A stretch of 64,000 nt of DNA from Ascochyta rabiei (Eukaryota > Ascomycota > Dothideomycetes > Pleosporales > Didymellaceae): the NCBI RefSeq assembly GCF_004011695.2, contig NC_082413.1, positions 124,001 to 188,000 of the forward strand. The letters run 5' to 3'. The notes beneath the pieces are model-generated. The model ran no database searches. It saw only the letters and a program-made list of their open reading frames with translations, and had not been told where the DNA came from. Every line of letters begins with the position of its first letter. Position 1 is the first letter of the stretch. The position numbers were made by a program, and so were the translations under genes. Below are positions 45,778 through 57,389 of this stretch, one piece after another.

Positions 45778-47556
45778 TCAGAATACAACATTCTCAGGAT
45801 CTCGCTCCACAACCTTCCTCCGCTTCAGCATGTCGTGGCAGAGCAGGCCAGCGGCAACACTGACGTTCAGCGAGTCGACACCCACTTCGTCCACCTCGCG
45901 GCCATGCTTGATGCCGACCTTGTAGTGCGCGATGTTGAGCAGACTGGTCTTGAGTCCCGTGCCCTCGGCGCCCATCATCAGGATGGTGGGGTGTTGGGCG
46001 ACGGGGCTGTGGTCGGGGTCGAGGCGCTTGGGGGAGCGGGCGAGGGTGTAGACGATGTCGCTCGTTTCGTCGGCTGTGTCTGCTTCTTTTCCCCTGGGTG
46101 GGTCCACGGCGTCGGCGGCGTAGCATCGCCATCCGTTTCTGCTTGCTTTGCCGAGGAAGTCGGCGGGCTCGCTGACTTTGAAGATGGGAATCGCTTCGGC
46201 GGCGCCGGCGGATGCTTTGACTGCGATGTGCGACCAGGGTGCTGACTGCCGAGTCGGGGTTACGATGGCTTCGACGCCGAGAAGGTAGGCGGACCTGGCG
46301 ATGGCGCCGAGGTTGCCCTCGTCGAGCACGCCGTCGAGGTAGAGGATCAGTGGGTACCGCCAGGAAGAGGTCTTGTAGCGGTAGGCCGTGCGGGTACCGT
46401 TGACGGCCAGTTCTTCCTTTGTCTGCGGGCCCAGGACGACTTCAAACTTGCCCTCCTCCTTGGAGCACTCTTTCAGCTCGGTGATGGGCGGGACGGGCAG
46501 GGGCGATGCCTCGAGGATGAAGCCGTTGTGAGGGCGGCCGGAGGAGGCTTTGTCGAAAGCGCGGTCGTATTGGTCACCCACCTCGCGGGTGATGTGGCGC
46601 AGGTTGGAGGCTTTGGCGCGGGCGAGGAGGATGTCGCGGTTGAGGCCGCGGGAGTTGACGTAGAGTTTGTAGTATTGGCGGCGGTTGGCGCGGATGGCGG
46701 CGAGAACGGAGGAGTAGCCGTAGATAAACTCGGAGGCAGCGGTGGTGTAGGGGAGAGATTCGGGAGCGCGGTCGCGGACGGCGGTCCTCTGCGGTCGTGC
46801 GTCGGTGTCGTCGTCTCTGCCGCGGCGTGGCCGGTCAGCCTGCGCGGTTCTGTCGTCGCGGTCCGTCCTTGGCAATCGTCGGTCGTCGCGGTCCGAGGCT
46901 CTTGCGGGTTGGCGGTCATCAGATCTGTTGTTGCGGTCCAAGGTTCTTGCGGGTCGGCGGTCGTCAGGTCGGTCGTGGCGGTCAAAGGTTCGCGGCGAGC
47001 GCTTGTCATCTGATCTCTCGCCGCGACCGGACGTCTTCTCTGGCCTGCGTTGCCGTCTGTCGTCTTCATCGCGATCGAACGTCCTCTCTGGCCTGCGTTG
47101 CCGTCTGTCGTCTGCATCGCCCTCGAATCGGCTCGGTCTCCCTTCACCAGCACCAGACCGCCCATGTGAGGGCCGCTCGCTGTCCTGGTCTTTTATGCGA
47201 CGGTCAACAGCCGACTCGTCTGGCCGCCCTCCGCTCTTTCGCAGCTCTTTCCGTCGGGGCGCGACATGGCCATCCTCGTCCTCCCACCTCCGGCGCCGGG
47301 CGCCAAGCGACGACTTGCTGCGCGACGGCCGTGACCTGCCTCTCTCGGGCCCTTCTCCGCGCGTGGACGTCGCCTGGGCATCGCGGAAGCCCGTGCGCGT
47401 GCGGCTGCTGGGTCGTGAGGCTGCAAAGCGATCGGGTCCGCTCCCCCGGCCCTTCTCGATGGCGGCGGTGATGGACTTGTGGCGGCAGAAGGTGCGCGGG
47501 AGACTTGTTCGCTGCGTGCGCAGGAGCACGCTGCCAAGCGTGAAAGGGTACGGCAT
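45778..47556 (-). CDS. MRM1: Mitochondrial rRNA 2'-O-methyltransferase (Mrm1/SpoU type)
   Basis: Single exon, 592 aa. SpoU/TrmH-family SPOUT methyltransferases act on ribose 2'-OH; Mrm1 modifies a conserved G in mitochondrial large-subunit rRNA. The three SPOUT motifs are present: 407 LDGVLDEGNLGAIARSA 423, 527 MMGAEGTGLK 536 and 561 DSLNVSVAAG 570. A SpoU substrate-binding domain lies before them (EFIYGYSSVLAAIRANRRQY). The N-terminus MPYPFTLGSVLLRTQRTSL looks like a mitochondrial presequence. Residues of about 90-270 are an Arg/Asp-rich repeat (variants of DRxDRxDDRRPART), much longer than in yeast Mrm1. This tract is internally repetitive at DNA level too. It is transcribed away from the MIT1 homologue. 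Confidence 0.93.
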   Translation of the reverse strand: MPYPFTLGSVLLRTQRTSLPRTFCRHKSITAAIEKGRGSGPDRFAASRPSSRTRTGFRDAQATSTRGEGPERGRSRPSRSKSSLGARRRRWEDEDGHVAPRRKELRKSGGRPDESAVDRRIKDQDSERPSHGRSGAGEGRPSRFEGDADDRRQRRPERTFDRDEDDRRQRRPEKTSGRGERSDDKRSPRTFDRHDRPDDRRPARTLDRNNRSDDRQPARASDRDDRRLPRTDRDDRTAQADRPRRGRDDDTDARPQRTAVRDRAPESLPYTTAASEFIYGYSSVLAAIRANRRQYYKLYVNSRGLNRDILLARAKASNLRHITREVGDQYDRAFDKASSGRPHNGFILEASPLPVPPITELKECSKEEGKFEVVLGPQTKEELAVNGTRTAYRYKTSSWRYPLILYLDGVLDEGNLGAIARSAYLLGVEAIVTPTRQSAPWSHIAVKASAGAAEAIPIFKVSEPADFLGKASRNGWRCYAADAVDPPRGKEADTADETSDIVYTLARSPKRLDPDHSPVAQHPTILMMGAEGTGLKTSLLNIAHYKVGIKHGREVDEVGVDSLNVSVAAGLLCHDMLKRRKVVERDPENVVF

Positions 47557-47920
47557 GGGAGGTGGTCAGTCGTCAGTCGTCAGCGTGGGGCCGAGTGAGC
47601 TTGATGATTGATCTGAACCTTGGCCGACTTTTGGTGACCAACGGCCCGCCGTACTTGGCGCAATCGCGCTGTCACGCGTCGACGTGCACGTCCACACCAT
47701 CGTTGGACGTGCAGCCAGCCGGGCTTTCACCACGCCGCCCGCGCGCCCCGTTTTCGCTCCCCCTCTCGAATGGCAGCGCGACCTGAAGCGAAAGGGTCCC
47801 AACGCCTGTCCACACACCCACGCAGCGCCACACCTGCCTTCGCACACCACTGCACAACGTCATCACCGTGCCACACGCCCGCCACATACGCGTCGCTAGC
47901 ACCGTCGTCGAGTCGCCAAC
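47557..47920. promoter_or_regulatory. Divergent promoter region, MRM1 / MIT1-like
   Basis: 364 bp between opposing start codons. No gene-like frame. Shared-promoter role is inferred from orientation only. Confidence 0.6.
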
Positions 47921-50900
47921 ATGAGCTCAGACGAAGACGCAAGCCAGCTCATGACTGCCTTCAAGAAAGGCGGCACGACCCGGGTCGGCGCCAACACAGC
48001 AAACATGCGCACCTCCGCCCCTCCTCCGCGCTCTGCCACACCCAGACGCTCACCTGCACCGCAGTCGCCCGCAAAGAAGCGCGCCATAGTCGCGGTAGAC
48101 CAGTTTCTCTCTGAATCTGGTTCAGCAGGCGAAGAAGGCATCGACGCCGAATCACCCCCCAAGGTTCGCAGACTACTGCACATCCGACCGGAGCCGGTAC
48201 GGAACAAGCACGAATACACATACTATGAGCCGCTGGAGGAGGTCGAGAGTATTGTGCAGGAGGTGACGGGGAACGACCATGTTGCGTACGAGGTCAAGCT
48301 TGTTGGGGGCGCCACCAGAGAGGTAAGTGACGCAGCAACAACCCAGTGACAGCAGAAGTGAGAGAGCCTTGCATCAGAGTGTGAGAGAGCCTTGCATCAG
48401 AGTGTGAGAAAGCTTTGCATCACAGTGTGAGAGCTTTGCATCAGAGTGTGAGAGCTTTGCATCAGAGCGTGAGAGGGCTTTCTGTGAGAGGGTAAGAGAG
48501 CAGCTGCTCTGCCGCACCTCTCTGCCGCACCTCCCTGACGCATACAAAAGCTAGCTTATAGCTCCGCTCCACCTCCCTCCACATCTCCTGCGATTGCCCG
48601 TTTCTAATCAAGACCAGGTCGGTTTTGACGAATTGCTCCAACTCCCAGGTGGTCCGGAATCACTGCGCAACCACGAGCAAGACGACACCCCCTCTTCCAG
48701 CGCCGACGACATGAGACTCCGCGGCAAGTCCTTCAAAGCGAACATGAACGGATTTGTAGACATCACCACCATTGACATCTCCTCCTCAGAAGACGACATC
48801 GACGACGACCCTATACAGCTCACGTCTAGCGATGGGGACTCGGAAGATACAGGCAAGAAGCGCAGAGGGCGAAAAAAGAAGACTCTGGAACCCACTCGGC
48901 GCTCTACCAGACAGCCAATTCCTGTTCGACTTCACCATGACCAGGAGAGCGATGAGGAAGAAGACACCAGCGACTCGGGCGACCTCCTACGTTCAGATGT
49001 CCTCCCTGGTCGCAAGCGTAAGCGGCGCGGCCTTCGTACCTTCAAGCCCGAGAAAGCTCGACGCATTGGTGCTCGCCACTCTGAGCGATCTACACGCGCC
49101 ATGAACAACATGGAAGAGACAGGCGAGAATGACATATACCGCTCAGACTCTGCGCCAAAGACCTCGGCCCCACAGTTCAAGGCAGTCAGAGAAGTGTTCG
49201 AGACACTCCCCCGCAGCAACTTGTTCCGCTCTCGGCACGCCGAAGGATGTGAGGTGTGCTACGATGGCCCCGGTGTTGCTCCTCTCATATATTGCCAGGG
49301 CTGCTCTCTCGCATACCACAAGAACTGTCTAGGTACCCGAAGCAGTCGTGAGCACCTCGTGACCAAAGTGGGCGACGAGCGCTTCATCTTGCAGTGCAAG
49401 CGATGTGTGAATGTTTACCAAAAGAAAGACCGCTTCGCACCCAACTTGGCCTGTTGCCAGGATTGTGGCAAGGACGGCAGCTCCTGCAAGCCCGTTCGAC
49501 ACCGCAAGACCACGCAGCAAGAGATGAAGGAGCGCGAGGAGAACGACGGCGACGATCCCATCACCGACGTGCCCTCTGAGCTGATCAACAACCCACACAA
49601 TGTGCTATTTCGCTGCACCAAATGTTCACGAGCATGGCACTACCACCACCTGCCCCCTCTCTCGCCCTACGCTATGGACGTCAACCGCGACGACGAGGAA
49701 ATGGCAGACGAACGCTTCCGCGAGTACTCGAACAAGTGGATGTGCAAAGAATGCAACAACAACGAGAAGAGAAAAGTCGGAGGGTTCGTTGCTTGGCGCC
49801 CGTCCGATGTCGAGACCTACAGGCCCGGTACACCGTGTGAGATGGTCAACGAAGACGACAAGCAGTACCTCATCAAGTGGGAGAACGAGTCATACTTCCG
49901 TGCAGCGTGGTTTTCAGGGGCCTGGACATGGGGCGTCAGTGCGCCTGCGATGCGGAGAGCCTTCTTCAAGAGGGAAGACGGTCCGAAGATGCGGTCCGAA
50001 GACGCGATACCGGAAGAGTATCTACGCATCGATATCGTCCTCGACATCAAGTTCACCAGCTATGTCGAGATTCGCTCCGAAGAGATCGACAAGGCTCGCA
50101 TCAAAGAGGTCGACAAAGCCCTGATCAAGTACAAAGGCCTCGGCTACGAAGATGCTGTCTGGGAGAAAGTGCCTACACAAGAAGATGGCGACCGATGGAT
50201 CGACTTTGTCACGGCATACAACGATTGGGTTGCCGGGCGATATGTCAAGATCCCCAAGCAAGGTCCGCTTAAAGCCCGCCTTGAGAAAGCTCGCAACACA
50301 CCCTTCGCCAAGCTCGAACGACAGGCCCAACCAGAGAACCTCGTTGGTGGAGAACTGATGAAGTACCAGATGGACGGTCTCAACTGGCTATACTACCAAT
50401 GGTACAATCAGAAGAACGGCATTCTGGCTGACGAGATGGGTCTGGGTAAAACGATCCAAGTCATTGGTTTCATGGCAACGCTGGTCCAGGAACAAAACTG
50501 TTTCCCCTTTCTCATCGTCGTTCCGAATTCAACCTGTGCCAACTGGCGCCGTGAGATCAAGCAATGGGCACCTTCCTTGCGCGTTGTTGCCTATTTCGGG
50601 TCGTCCCAAGCTCGCGACATGGCATACAAGTACGAGATGTACCCTGAGGGCACCAAGGACCTTCGATGCCACATTGTTGTTACCTCCTACGAAGCTGCCT
50701 CAGACGACAGCTGCAGGAGGTTTCTTCGGGGCGTCAACTGGGCAGGTCTCATCACCGACGAAGGCCAGCGGTTGAAAAACGACAAGAGTCAACTGTACAC
50801 CGCCTTGTCGGCAATCAAGGCACCGTTCAGGTTGCTCATGACCGGTACGCCTCTCCAGAACAACGCCAGGGAGCTTTTCAACTTGCTGCATTTCTTGGAC

Positions 50901-53336
50901 GAGACCATCGATGCCGCAGCAATCGAGGAGGAGTATGCGGAGATGACTTCTGAAAACATCAAGGAGCTCCATGAACAGATCCGACCCTTCATCCTCCGCC
51001 GTACCAAAGCGCAAGTGCTGACCTTCCTTCCCCCACTCGGTCAGATCATCCTACCCATCTCCATGAGCCATCTGCAAAAGCAGGTTTACAAGTCGATTCT
51101 GTCCAAGAGCCCTGAGCTTCTCAAGGCGCTTTTCACCTCAGACAAGGGTCTCAAACAGCAGGAGCGTGCTAATCTGAGCAACATCTTGATGCAGCTGCGC
51201 AAGTGCCTCTGCCATCCGTTCGTGTACAGCCGCGAGATTGAAGAGCGTAGCGATGTCGCAGCAGTCTCTCACCGCAATCTTGTCGAGGCCTCTGCGAAAC
51301 TGAGCCTCCTCGAGACCTTGCTCCCGAAGCTGAAGGAGCGCGGACATCGCGTTTTGATTTTCAGTCAGTTCCTGGACATGCTCAACATTATAGAAGATTT
51401 TCTGGACGGCTTGGAGATGGCCTATCAGCGACTAGACGGCACCATCGGCTCGCTGGAGAAGCAGAAGCGTATCGATCAGTTCAACGCTCCCGACTCGCCT
51501 CTATTTGCCTTCTTGCTATCGACCCGCGCTGGTGGTGTGGGCATCAATCTTGCGACAGCCGACACCGTCATCATTCTTGATCCTGACTTTAATCCGCATC
51601 AAGATCTGCAGGCCATCGCAAGAGCTCACCGCATTGGACAGAAGAAAAAGGTGCTGTGTTTCCAGCTTCTGACACGAGCTTCTGTTGAAGAGAAAATCGT
51701 GCAGATGGGTCGCAAGAAGATGGCGCTCGATCATGTCGTTGTAGAACAGCTCGACGCTGACGAGGACGAAGAGCACGACGTCGAGTCTATTCTCAAATAC
51801 GGCGCTGCTGAACTCTTCAAAGACGACACGGCAGATCGCGACATTCGATACGACGATGCATCAATCGAGAAGCTGCTTGACCGCAGCCAGATCGAAAACA
51901 CGAAGAGCGCGGCCGACGATGATTCAGCCAAGTCGCAATTCAGTTTCGCCCGTGTTTGGGCCAATGACACAGGCTCTTTGCAAGACAATCTCGATATCGT
52001 TGAAGAGGAGGTCGCCCCAGATCCAGGTGTATGGGACAAGATCTTGAAGGAGCGCCAAGCGCAGGCTGCTGCTGAAGCCCTTGCCCGAGCACGCGCTTTG
52101 GGCAGAGGCAAGCGCGCCCGAGCTGTGAGCACTCGAACAAAAGCCACCGCCATCCCTGCTAACATGTCGCAGAACGTCGACTACATGACCGAACAAGAGA
52201 AGGTGCAAGCAGCTGCAGACGACAGCGACGAAGAAGCAGCACCCCCCTCGCCCGTCAAGATCGACAAGAGGAAGAAGCAGAAGAAACGATCCGACTCCGA
52301 GAGCGATACTGATTTCCAAGCCGAATCTGACGAGGATACCGATGTGGAGGCTGAAGTACCGGAGGTCGATGTGCGGCAAGAGCTCGCAGAACCTGATCAG
52401 CAGCAGAAGGTTGGCGATCTCGCTCATCATACTCAGTCTCCATATCCGCCAAAGGGTGGAGAGACGCTTTATCTCCCGGGTCAGATTACTCCTGCTCCTG
52501 TGCAGCGCAGCCCTGTCAACCCACCGAAGCAGAAAAGCAGTGGTAAGCCGCAAGTTTCATCAACAGTCACAGTCGTCAAGGCTACACATCCGACCTCCCA
52601 GAAAGACGCCAAAGAGCCAACAATTATCTCGTTGATCTCACCTCCAGCATCTCCGACATTAACACCAGTGTCATCAGTGAAACCCTTCGTCCGCGCACAA
52701 ATCCCCATCCGCTCCCCCTTCGAGCCAACGAGTTCCTCGCACACGAACCGTCCTTGTCTCGCCTGCCTCAAACCGCATCCTTCTGGCGCCTGCGAATTAA
52801 AAGCCGCAAGCGTCGAACACTGCGGCCTCTGCGGCCTAGCGCACTACGGCTACGGCCGCACATGCCCGCACATCAGATCGGAGACGCAAGTGCGCGAGAT
52901 GCTCCGAGCACTGAAGAGCTCGCCCGAGAAGAAAGAGCTCGTCGACCTCGCAACGAAGTACCTCCGCGGCGTCAAAGGCACCCTTGTGCAGCAGAAGAAG
53001 CGCGATAGAGAGAAAGCAGCAGGCATTCCCGGCAACCTCGCCGCGACCAACAGCGCCATCGCTTTGGCGACAAGTGCAAGAGCACCGTGGCAGCCTGCTG
53101 TCAGTGGTGCTGGTCCTGCAACCCCCGGCGACCCAACTTCCAAACCGCCCCAACCAAGCCAGCACATCAAGCACGGCCAGGGCCAGTACGGACCCTACGC
53201 CCCGCCCCAGCAGCACAGCGCGCTGCAGGGGCCGTATCCCCCACAGCCGGGCAGGGCGCAGACGGGACACGCAGAAGGCCAGTTCGATGAGCGCGATGTC
53301 GAAAATGCGCTTATGGGGTTTTTGGACCAGGAATGA
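47921..53336 (+). CDS. MIT1: Chromatin remodeler, PHD-chromo-SNF2 (Mit1/SHREC type)
   Basis: Two exons, join(47921..48322,48618..53336), 1706 aa. Fission-yeast Mit1 is the ATPase of the SHREC complex, which positions nucleosomes in heterochromatin. Domains: PHD-like zinc region CEVCYDGPGVAPLIYCQGC (about 345-400); a second Cys-rich segment (CCQDCGKDGSSC to MCKECNNNE, about 413-518); and a chromodomain-like region (YLIKWENESYFRAAWFSGAW and later IKYKGLGYEDAVWEKV, about 548-662). The SNF2 ATPase has Walker A DEMGLGKT (739-746) and motif II DEGQ (848-851) in place of DEAH/DEGH. Helicase C runs from VLIFSQFLDMLNIIEDFL to ARAHRIGQKKKV (about 1038-1169). The C-terminus carries CLACLKPHPSGAC/CGLCGLAHYGYGRTCPH (about 1513-1554), like the Mit1 C-terminal zinc fingers. 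Intron donor GTAAGT, branch CTAAT, acceptor CAG. Confidence 0.93.
48359..48499. repeat. Intronic minisatellite in the MIT1-like gene
   Basis: About six degenerate 20-24 bp units of the type GTGAGAGAGCCTTGCATCAG inside the 295-nt intron 48323-48617. Each unit starts with a GTGAGA that resembles a splice donor. Confidence 0.9.
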
Positions 53337-56300
53337 GTCGTGGCTACTAATTTTGTTTTCGCGACAAGGCATGCGACGGAAGAGTATGTAGATGGGGTCT
53401 TCGAACAGGCCGTGCAGTTCAGTGTATACATACATACAAGGCGAGGAAGCACGCTCACCACATGACCGTGGGTGGTAGGTGGGTAGGTTGCGTAAACCCC
53501 CTGATCAAGGAGAGAAGATGACAAACAAAAACACCCTATTCGATTTCACATCACCAACCCTTCTACTCAACGATGCTATGCGATATGATCTGATCTGATC
53601 TGATATATCATCCCCACCTCCACACCTCCTCTCTTCTCGCCTCGAAAACTTACCCCACACCCTCCAACCCTGGTGCGCATTGGGACTATACAGGCACTGA
53701 CGACGCGTTACTGTAGCACTGCTCTCCGAGCGATCCGCAACGGGACGTTTGTCGGGAAGATCAGCGCTAGCTCCATGCTCACGATGCGCCGCGGCTGTGC
53801 TGTGCGGTGTCTGGATCTGGACGGCCCGCTGCTCGCGCAGCACGGGGTATGGAGAGACGTCAGGGCCGGGGTGGGGTGGTTGTTGTATGGGCTAGGGTTA
53901 GGGTTAAGGAATTGCAGCGTGTGTGGTTCTCGCGTCGTAGGAGATGCTTGGTCTCTTCGGACTGCGATCTCATCCCTGCTTGGTTCTTCGCCTTGGTTCT
54001 TGCGCATTGCTGGGGGAGTGGTCGGGGAGGACGGTTCTGTTGCGTGGTGGGTTTGGCACGCGGTGGAGGGTGGGGCGTCGTGCGATCTGTGGAGCGGCTG
54101 TAACGTACGGCTGTTGGGGAGAAAACTGTTGCGATCTGGGACGATTTTTGGAGTTTTGGCTCAGTGCTGGTTGGATAGGGCGGTTTGTTGAGATGCTGGG
54201 GTTGCGTTGGTTGGTTAGCAAAAAAAAAAAGGGGGGACTGGGGTGTTGTCTTGGGTGTTTGTCGTAGTGTTGTTTAGGCAGAGGTGCAGTGGATATGGCT
54301 CGTCTGTAAAGTTTCGAATAGGTACTTTGGAATTGTGTCTACCTTCAATCCCATTAGCGAGAACCGGTACGTCGCCTGCCTGTTCATCGTCAACCGTCAA
54401 CCATACATTGTACACCTCCTACAACGTCACACCAACGACTTAATCTCGCTACTATACCCATAAGTTCTACATACCGCATTCCCAACCAAGCGCTCTTCGA
54501 CAATCACGTCGGTGACTCTGAGGCAATCTAAAGCCACCCCTTCTACCTTCAGCGCACCTTGCTGTTCTTAAACCCATGTTCCACCTGCGGAAATTGAGCG
54601 TCTAGCAAATCGCTACTTGGTTTCGACCCAGGTTTGCCTCTAGTACAAGCGCCTTCATGTGTGGACAAACGTCTTAGGGCCAAAATAAAGCAGCGGTGCA
54701 AGCTACTCCCAGCCCCTGTCGGGGCGTTGCTCAATTCTCGATAACGTCCTGCTGTTCTGTATCCCATACTCGTGGGCTGAGAAACGGGGGATATATCACG
54801 GAATGCGTATCCTCTATGCCGCTCTGTCCTAAGAAACGCACTTGAGGTCAATGTGTTTCGTGACGGCCTGTCCTCTCGCGAAGAAGATGTGGGATTCAAC
54901 ACTGGAAGAAAGGGAGGGGAGGGGTGGGGTTGAAAGTATTCGCCGTGTTGCGCCCTCCACGAATACTGTCACGATACACTGGGGAAAGAATCTTCAACGT
55001 ACCAACGCAGTGATCTTGTTGGTCCTTGCACGTACCGTTGGCAGCCGCTTGTCAATGAATTCGCACCAGTTTTCACGTTGGGTTGTTTAGAGAGGATGAT
55101 TACTCACGCGCACATGTCGTGGTTTTCATCAACTTTGTAAAGAGCGAAGATGACGGTTTGCGGTCTGACACGGAGAAAGCTGTAGTTGAATTCTTGACCT
55201 CTTTCACGCTTTGCGCAGGGCATGGTATTCGGACATTCTTGATAGCAGTGCACAACGCAGGGTCATGTCAGGTTTCGATTCTGACTTTGGATATAGGGCG
55301 CAGAAATTTAACAAGAAGATTGTGGACATAATGCGAGGATGCTGTTGTAGTGCTTGAAACGCGCAGCTGGCTTAGTTGTCGTAGACATGGACGGATTTTC
55401 GGATGTCAGAGTTGCAGAGACCAAAAAGCAGTCCTCATATTGATGTGAGCTTCCAGGACGACAAAGCCATTAAGAACTCGAACGTCATATTTGGAGTTCA
55501 GGCTTAATTGCGCGAAAAGGTTCGAGAGGAATGACAGGTAAGCCATTGACTCTTGAGGACAAGTAACTTGGGACTGTGTAGTAATCCTTGATAGTGTGTA
55601 CAGGTAGTGTGTACATCTCCCCCATAGCGCAAGTAGCTGGCTTGCGGCACCGCACATGGCTGAAAGGCAGTTCCATCTTCCGAACAAAGCCATTTACAGT
55701 GTTTTAGCCCATTCAGAACAAGCAAACACAAGCAAGATATTCAAGAGAGCTATTCTAATTTTCAGGACAAGAGTGTACGCTGGACCAAGGCAGCTTTGAG
55801 AAAAGGCAGGGCGAGAAAGACATTTGTTGCTCTCTCATCGTTTTTGAGTACTGGCTCGCGGTACAACACATGGGTCGACAGAGTGCCCATTTCAAAAACG
55901 AAGCCCTGTATCTTTGTGGAGCGCTTTTCGAACAAGTTCGCCCTCCATCCCACCGCGTACATTTCAGTCTCGCAACGGCCCTCCATCCACCCCCCAAAAA
56001 CATCCGCACTACATGAAATCCAGTCAGCACCGTGATACCAAACTCAGCCTCTTTTTACACTAGACGACGCTACACTACTCCTGCGTCCCCTTGATTTTAC
56101 CATAGACCTGCATGCCATCCACAGGCTTAGCAGTGACTTAGTGCGTAGAGAAAAACCTCGCTCTTGTCACGATTTGTCATATATCATGAAGTTTCACTTC
56201 CCCTTCCTCGGCCTTTCCCTTTGCCACTCCCTTCCTCGATCCCCAATCCATCACCAGCACGGATCAGCACCCCAAACCCAGCCCCCCTCCGCGCCAGGTC

Positions 56301-56922
56301 CGCAGGCTCGGGCCGAAGCGGAGGGCGGCCAAACCAACGAGCTGCGTTCCACCCGAAGACCGCAACGAACGCCTTGCAGGCTTCTGACGCCAGGAGAGAC
56401 GGGATGGGAGCCGTGTTGACGAGCAGGAGGGCTCTGGGAGCGCCGTGTCGAGTTTCACGCCATGCCTGCGCGAACTGGGGCGGCATTGATGAACACGGTT
56501 GGGTTGTTGGTTCGTCCCACCTGCGGCAGTGCACTGTGACGATGCTGCAGATATCTACTGATTCACAGCTGCCAAGTACCGGTACATGCTACTGCAACCC
56601 CCTGTCTGGTTCTAACGCCGCGCAACGCTACCTAACACAGAAATTAGTGCACAAATCGGCGAAAGTAAACAGGGCCTAAACAGCAGCGTTGGTCGCTACT
56701 AATCCATCACCTCAGAACAACCCCTTTACAAAAAGCAACCCTACCTACAAACTCCAAGCCAAAGACACCGAACACCAACTTTTCATAGTTAGAGAAAGGT
56801 CAATTTCTATCAATTTTTCATCCCAATATTACGAACATGCCTTCCTAACATCTATTTCTAGTGTCTGTTTTGTAGTGCAGGCGTTGGAACAGGCACGCTA
56901 GCTATTGTAAGCTAAACAGAGT
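53337..56922. other. 3.6-kb region without recognised genes
   Basis: The first about 200 bp are the MIT1-like 3' flank. 53886-53911 has a short GGGTTAGGGTTAAGG run. Open frames up to 172 codons (53673-54191 +, 56164-56679 +) are low complexity or overlap others, with no recognisable family. From about 56690 the sequence becomes AT-rich toward the hAT insertion at 56931. Confidence 0.5.
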
Positions 56923-57389
56923 GGTTATCTTACGCTGGCAAAAGGGTAGGGGGTACCCTGGGGTTGGGTAGGGGTTGGGTACGGTCCGCACGGACGTTGG
57001 GTAGGGGTAGGGTAGGGGTAGGGTCCACATGGGGTAGGGGTAGGGTAGGGTCCGCACGGATGTTGGGTAGGGGTAGGGTAGGGGTACCTCTAGCGTGGGG
57101 TAGGGGTAGGGTACGGTCCGCACGGACCAGGGGTAGGGGTTAGGTAGGGGTTAGGTAGGGGTAGGGTAGGGTAGGTTAAAGTTACCTAATCTTCTATAAT
57201 ACTACAGACAACATGCTTAATAGTATACTACTTAGAAATGCTGTATACGTAAAGAACTTAATTTTAAAAGATTTAAATAGAGGATAGAATTCTGGGATTT
57301 TCTCTATTTATAACAGCTATTTATTACAGAACTATATATCCTAATACTGTAGTAGCCTTACTCTCTTTCGCAGCTGCCGTTCTTGCTAA

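Noticed and set aside
53673..54191. 172-codon frame downstream of the MIT1-like gene
   Set aside because: Overlaps two other frames of similar length; Gly/Trp/Arg-rich without a family pattern.
56164..56679. 171-codon frame and the overlapping 56141-56419 frame
   Set aside because: Pro/Ser/Arg-rich, overlapping frames on both strands, and no convincing signal peptide.
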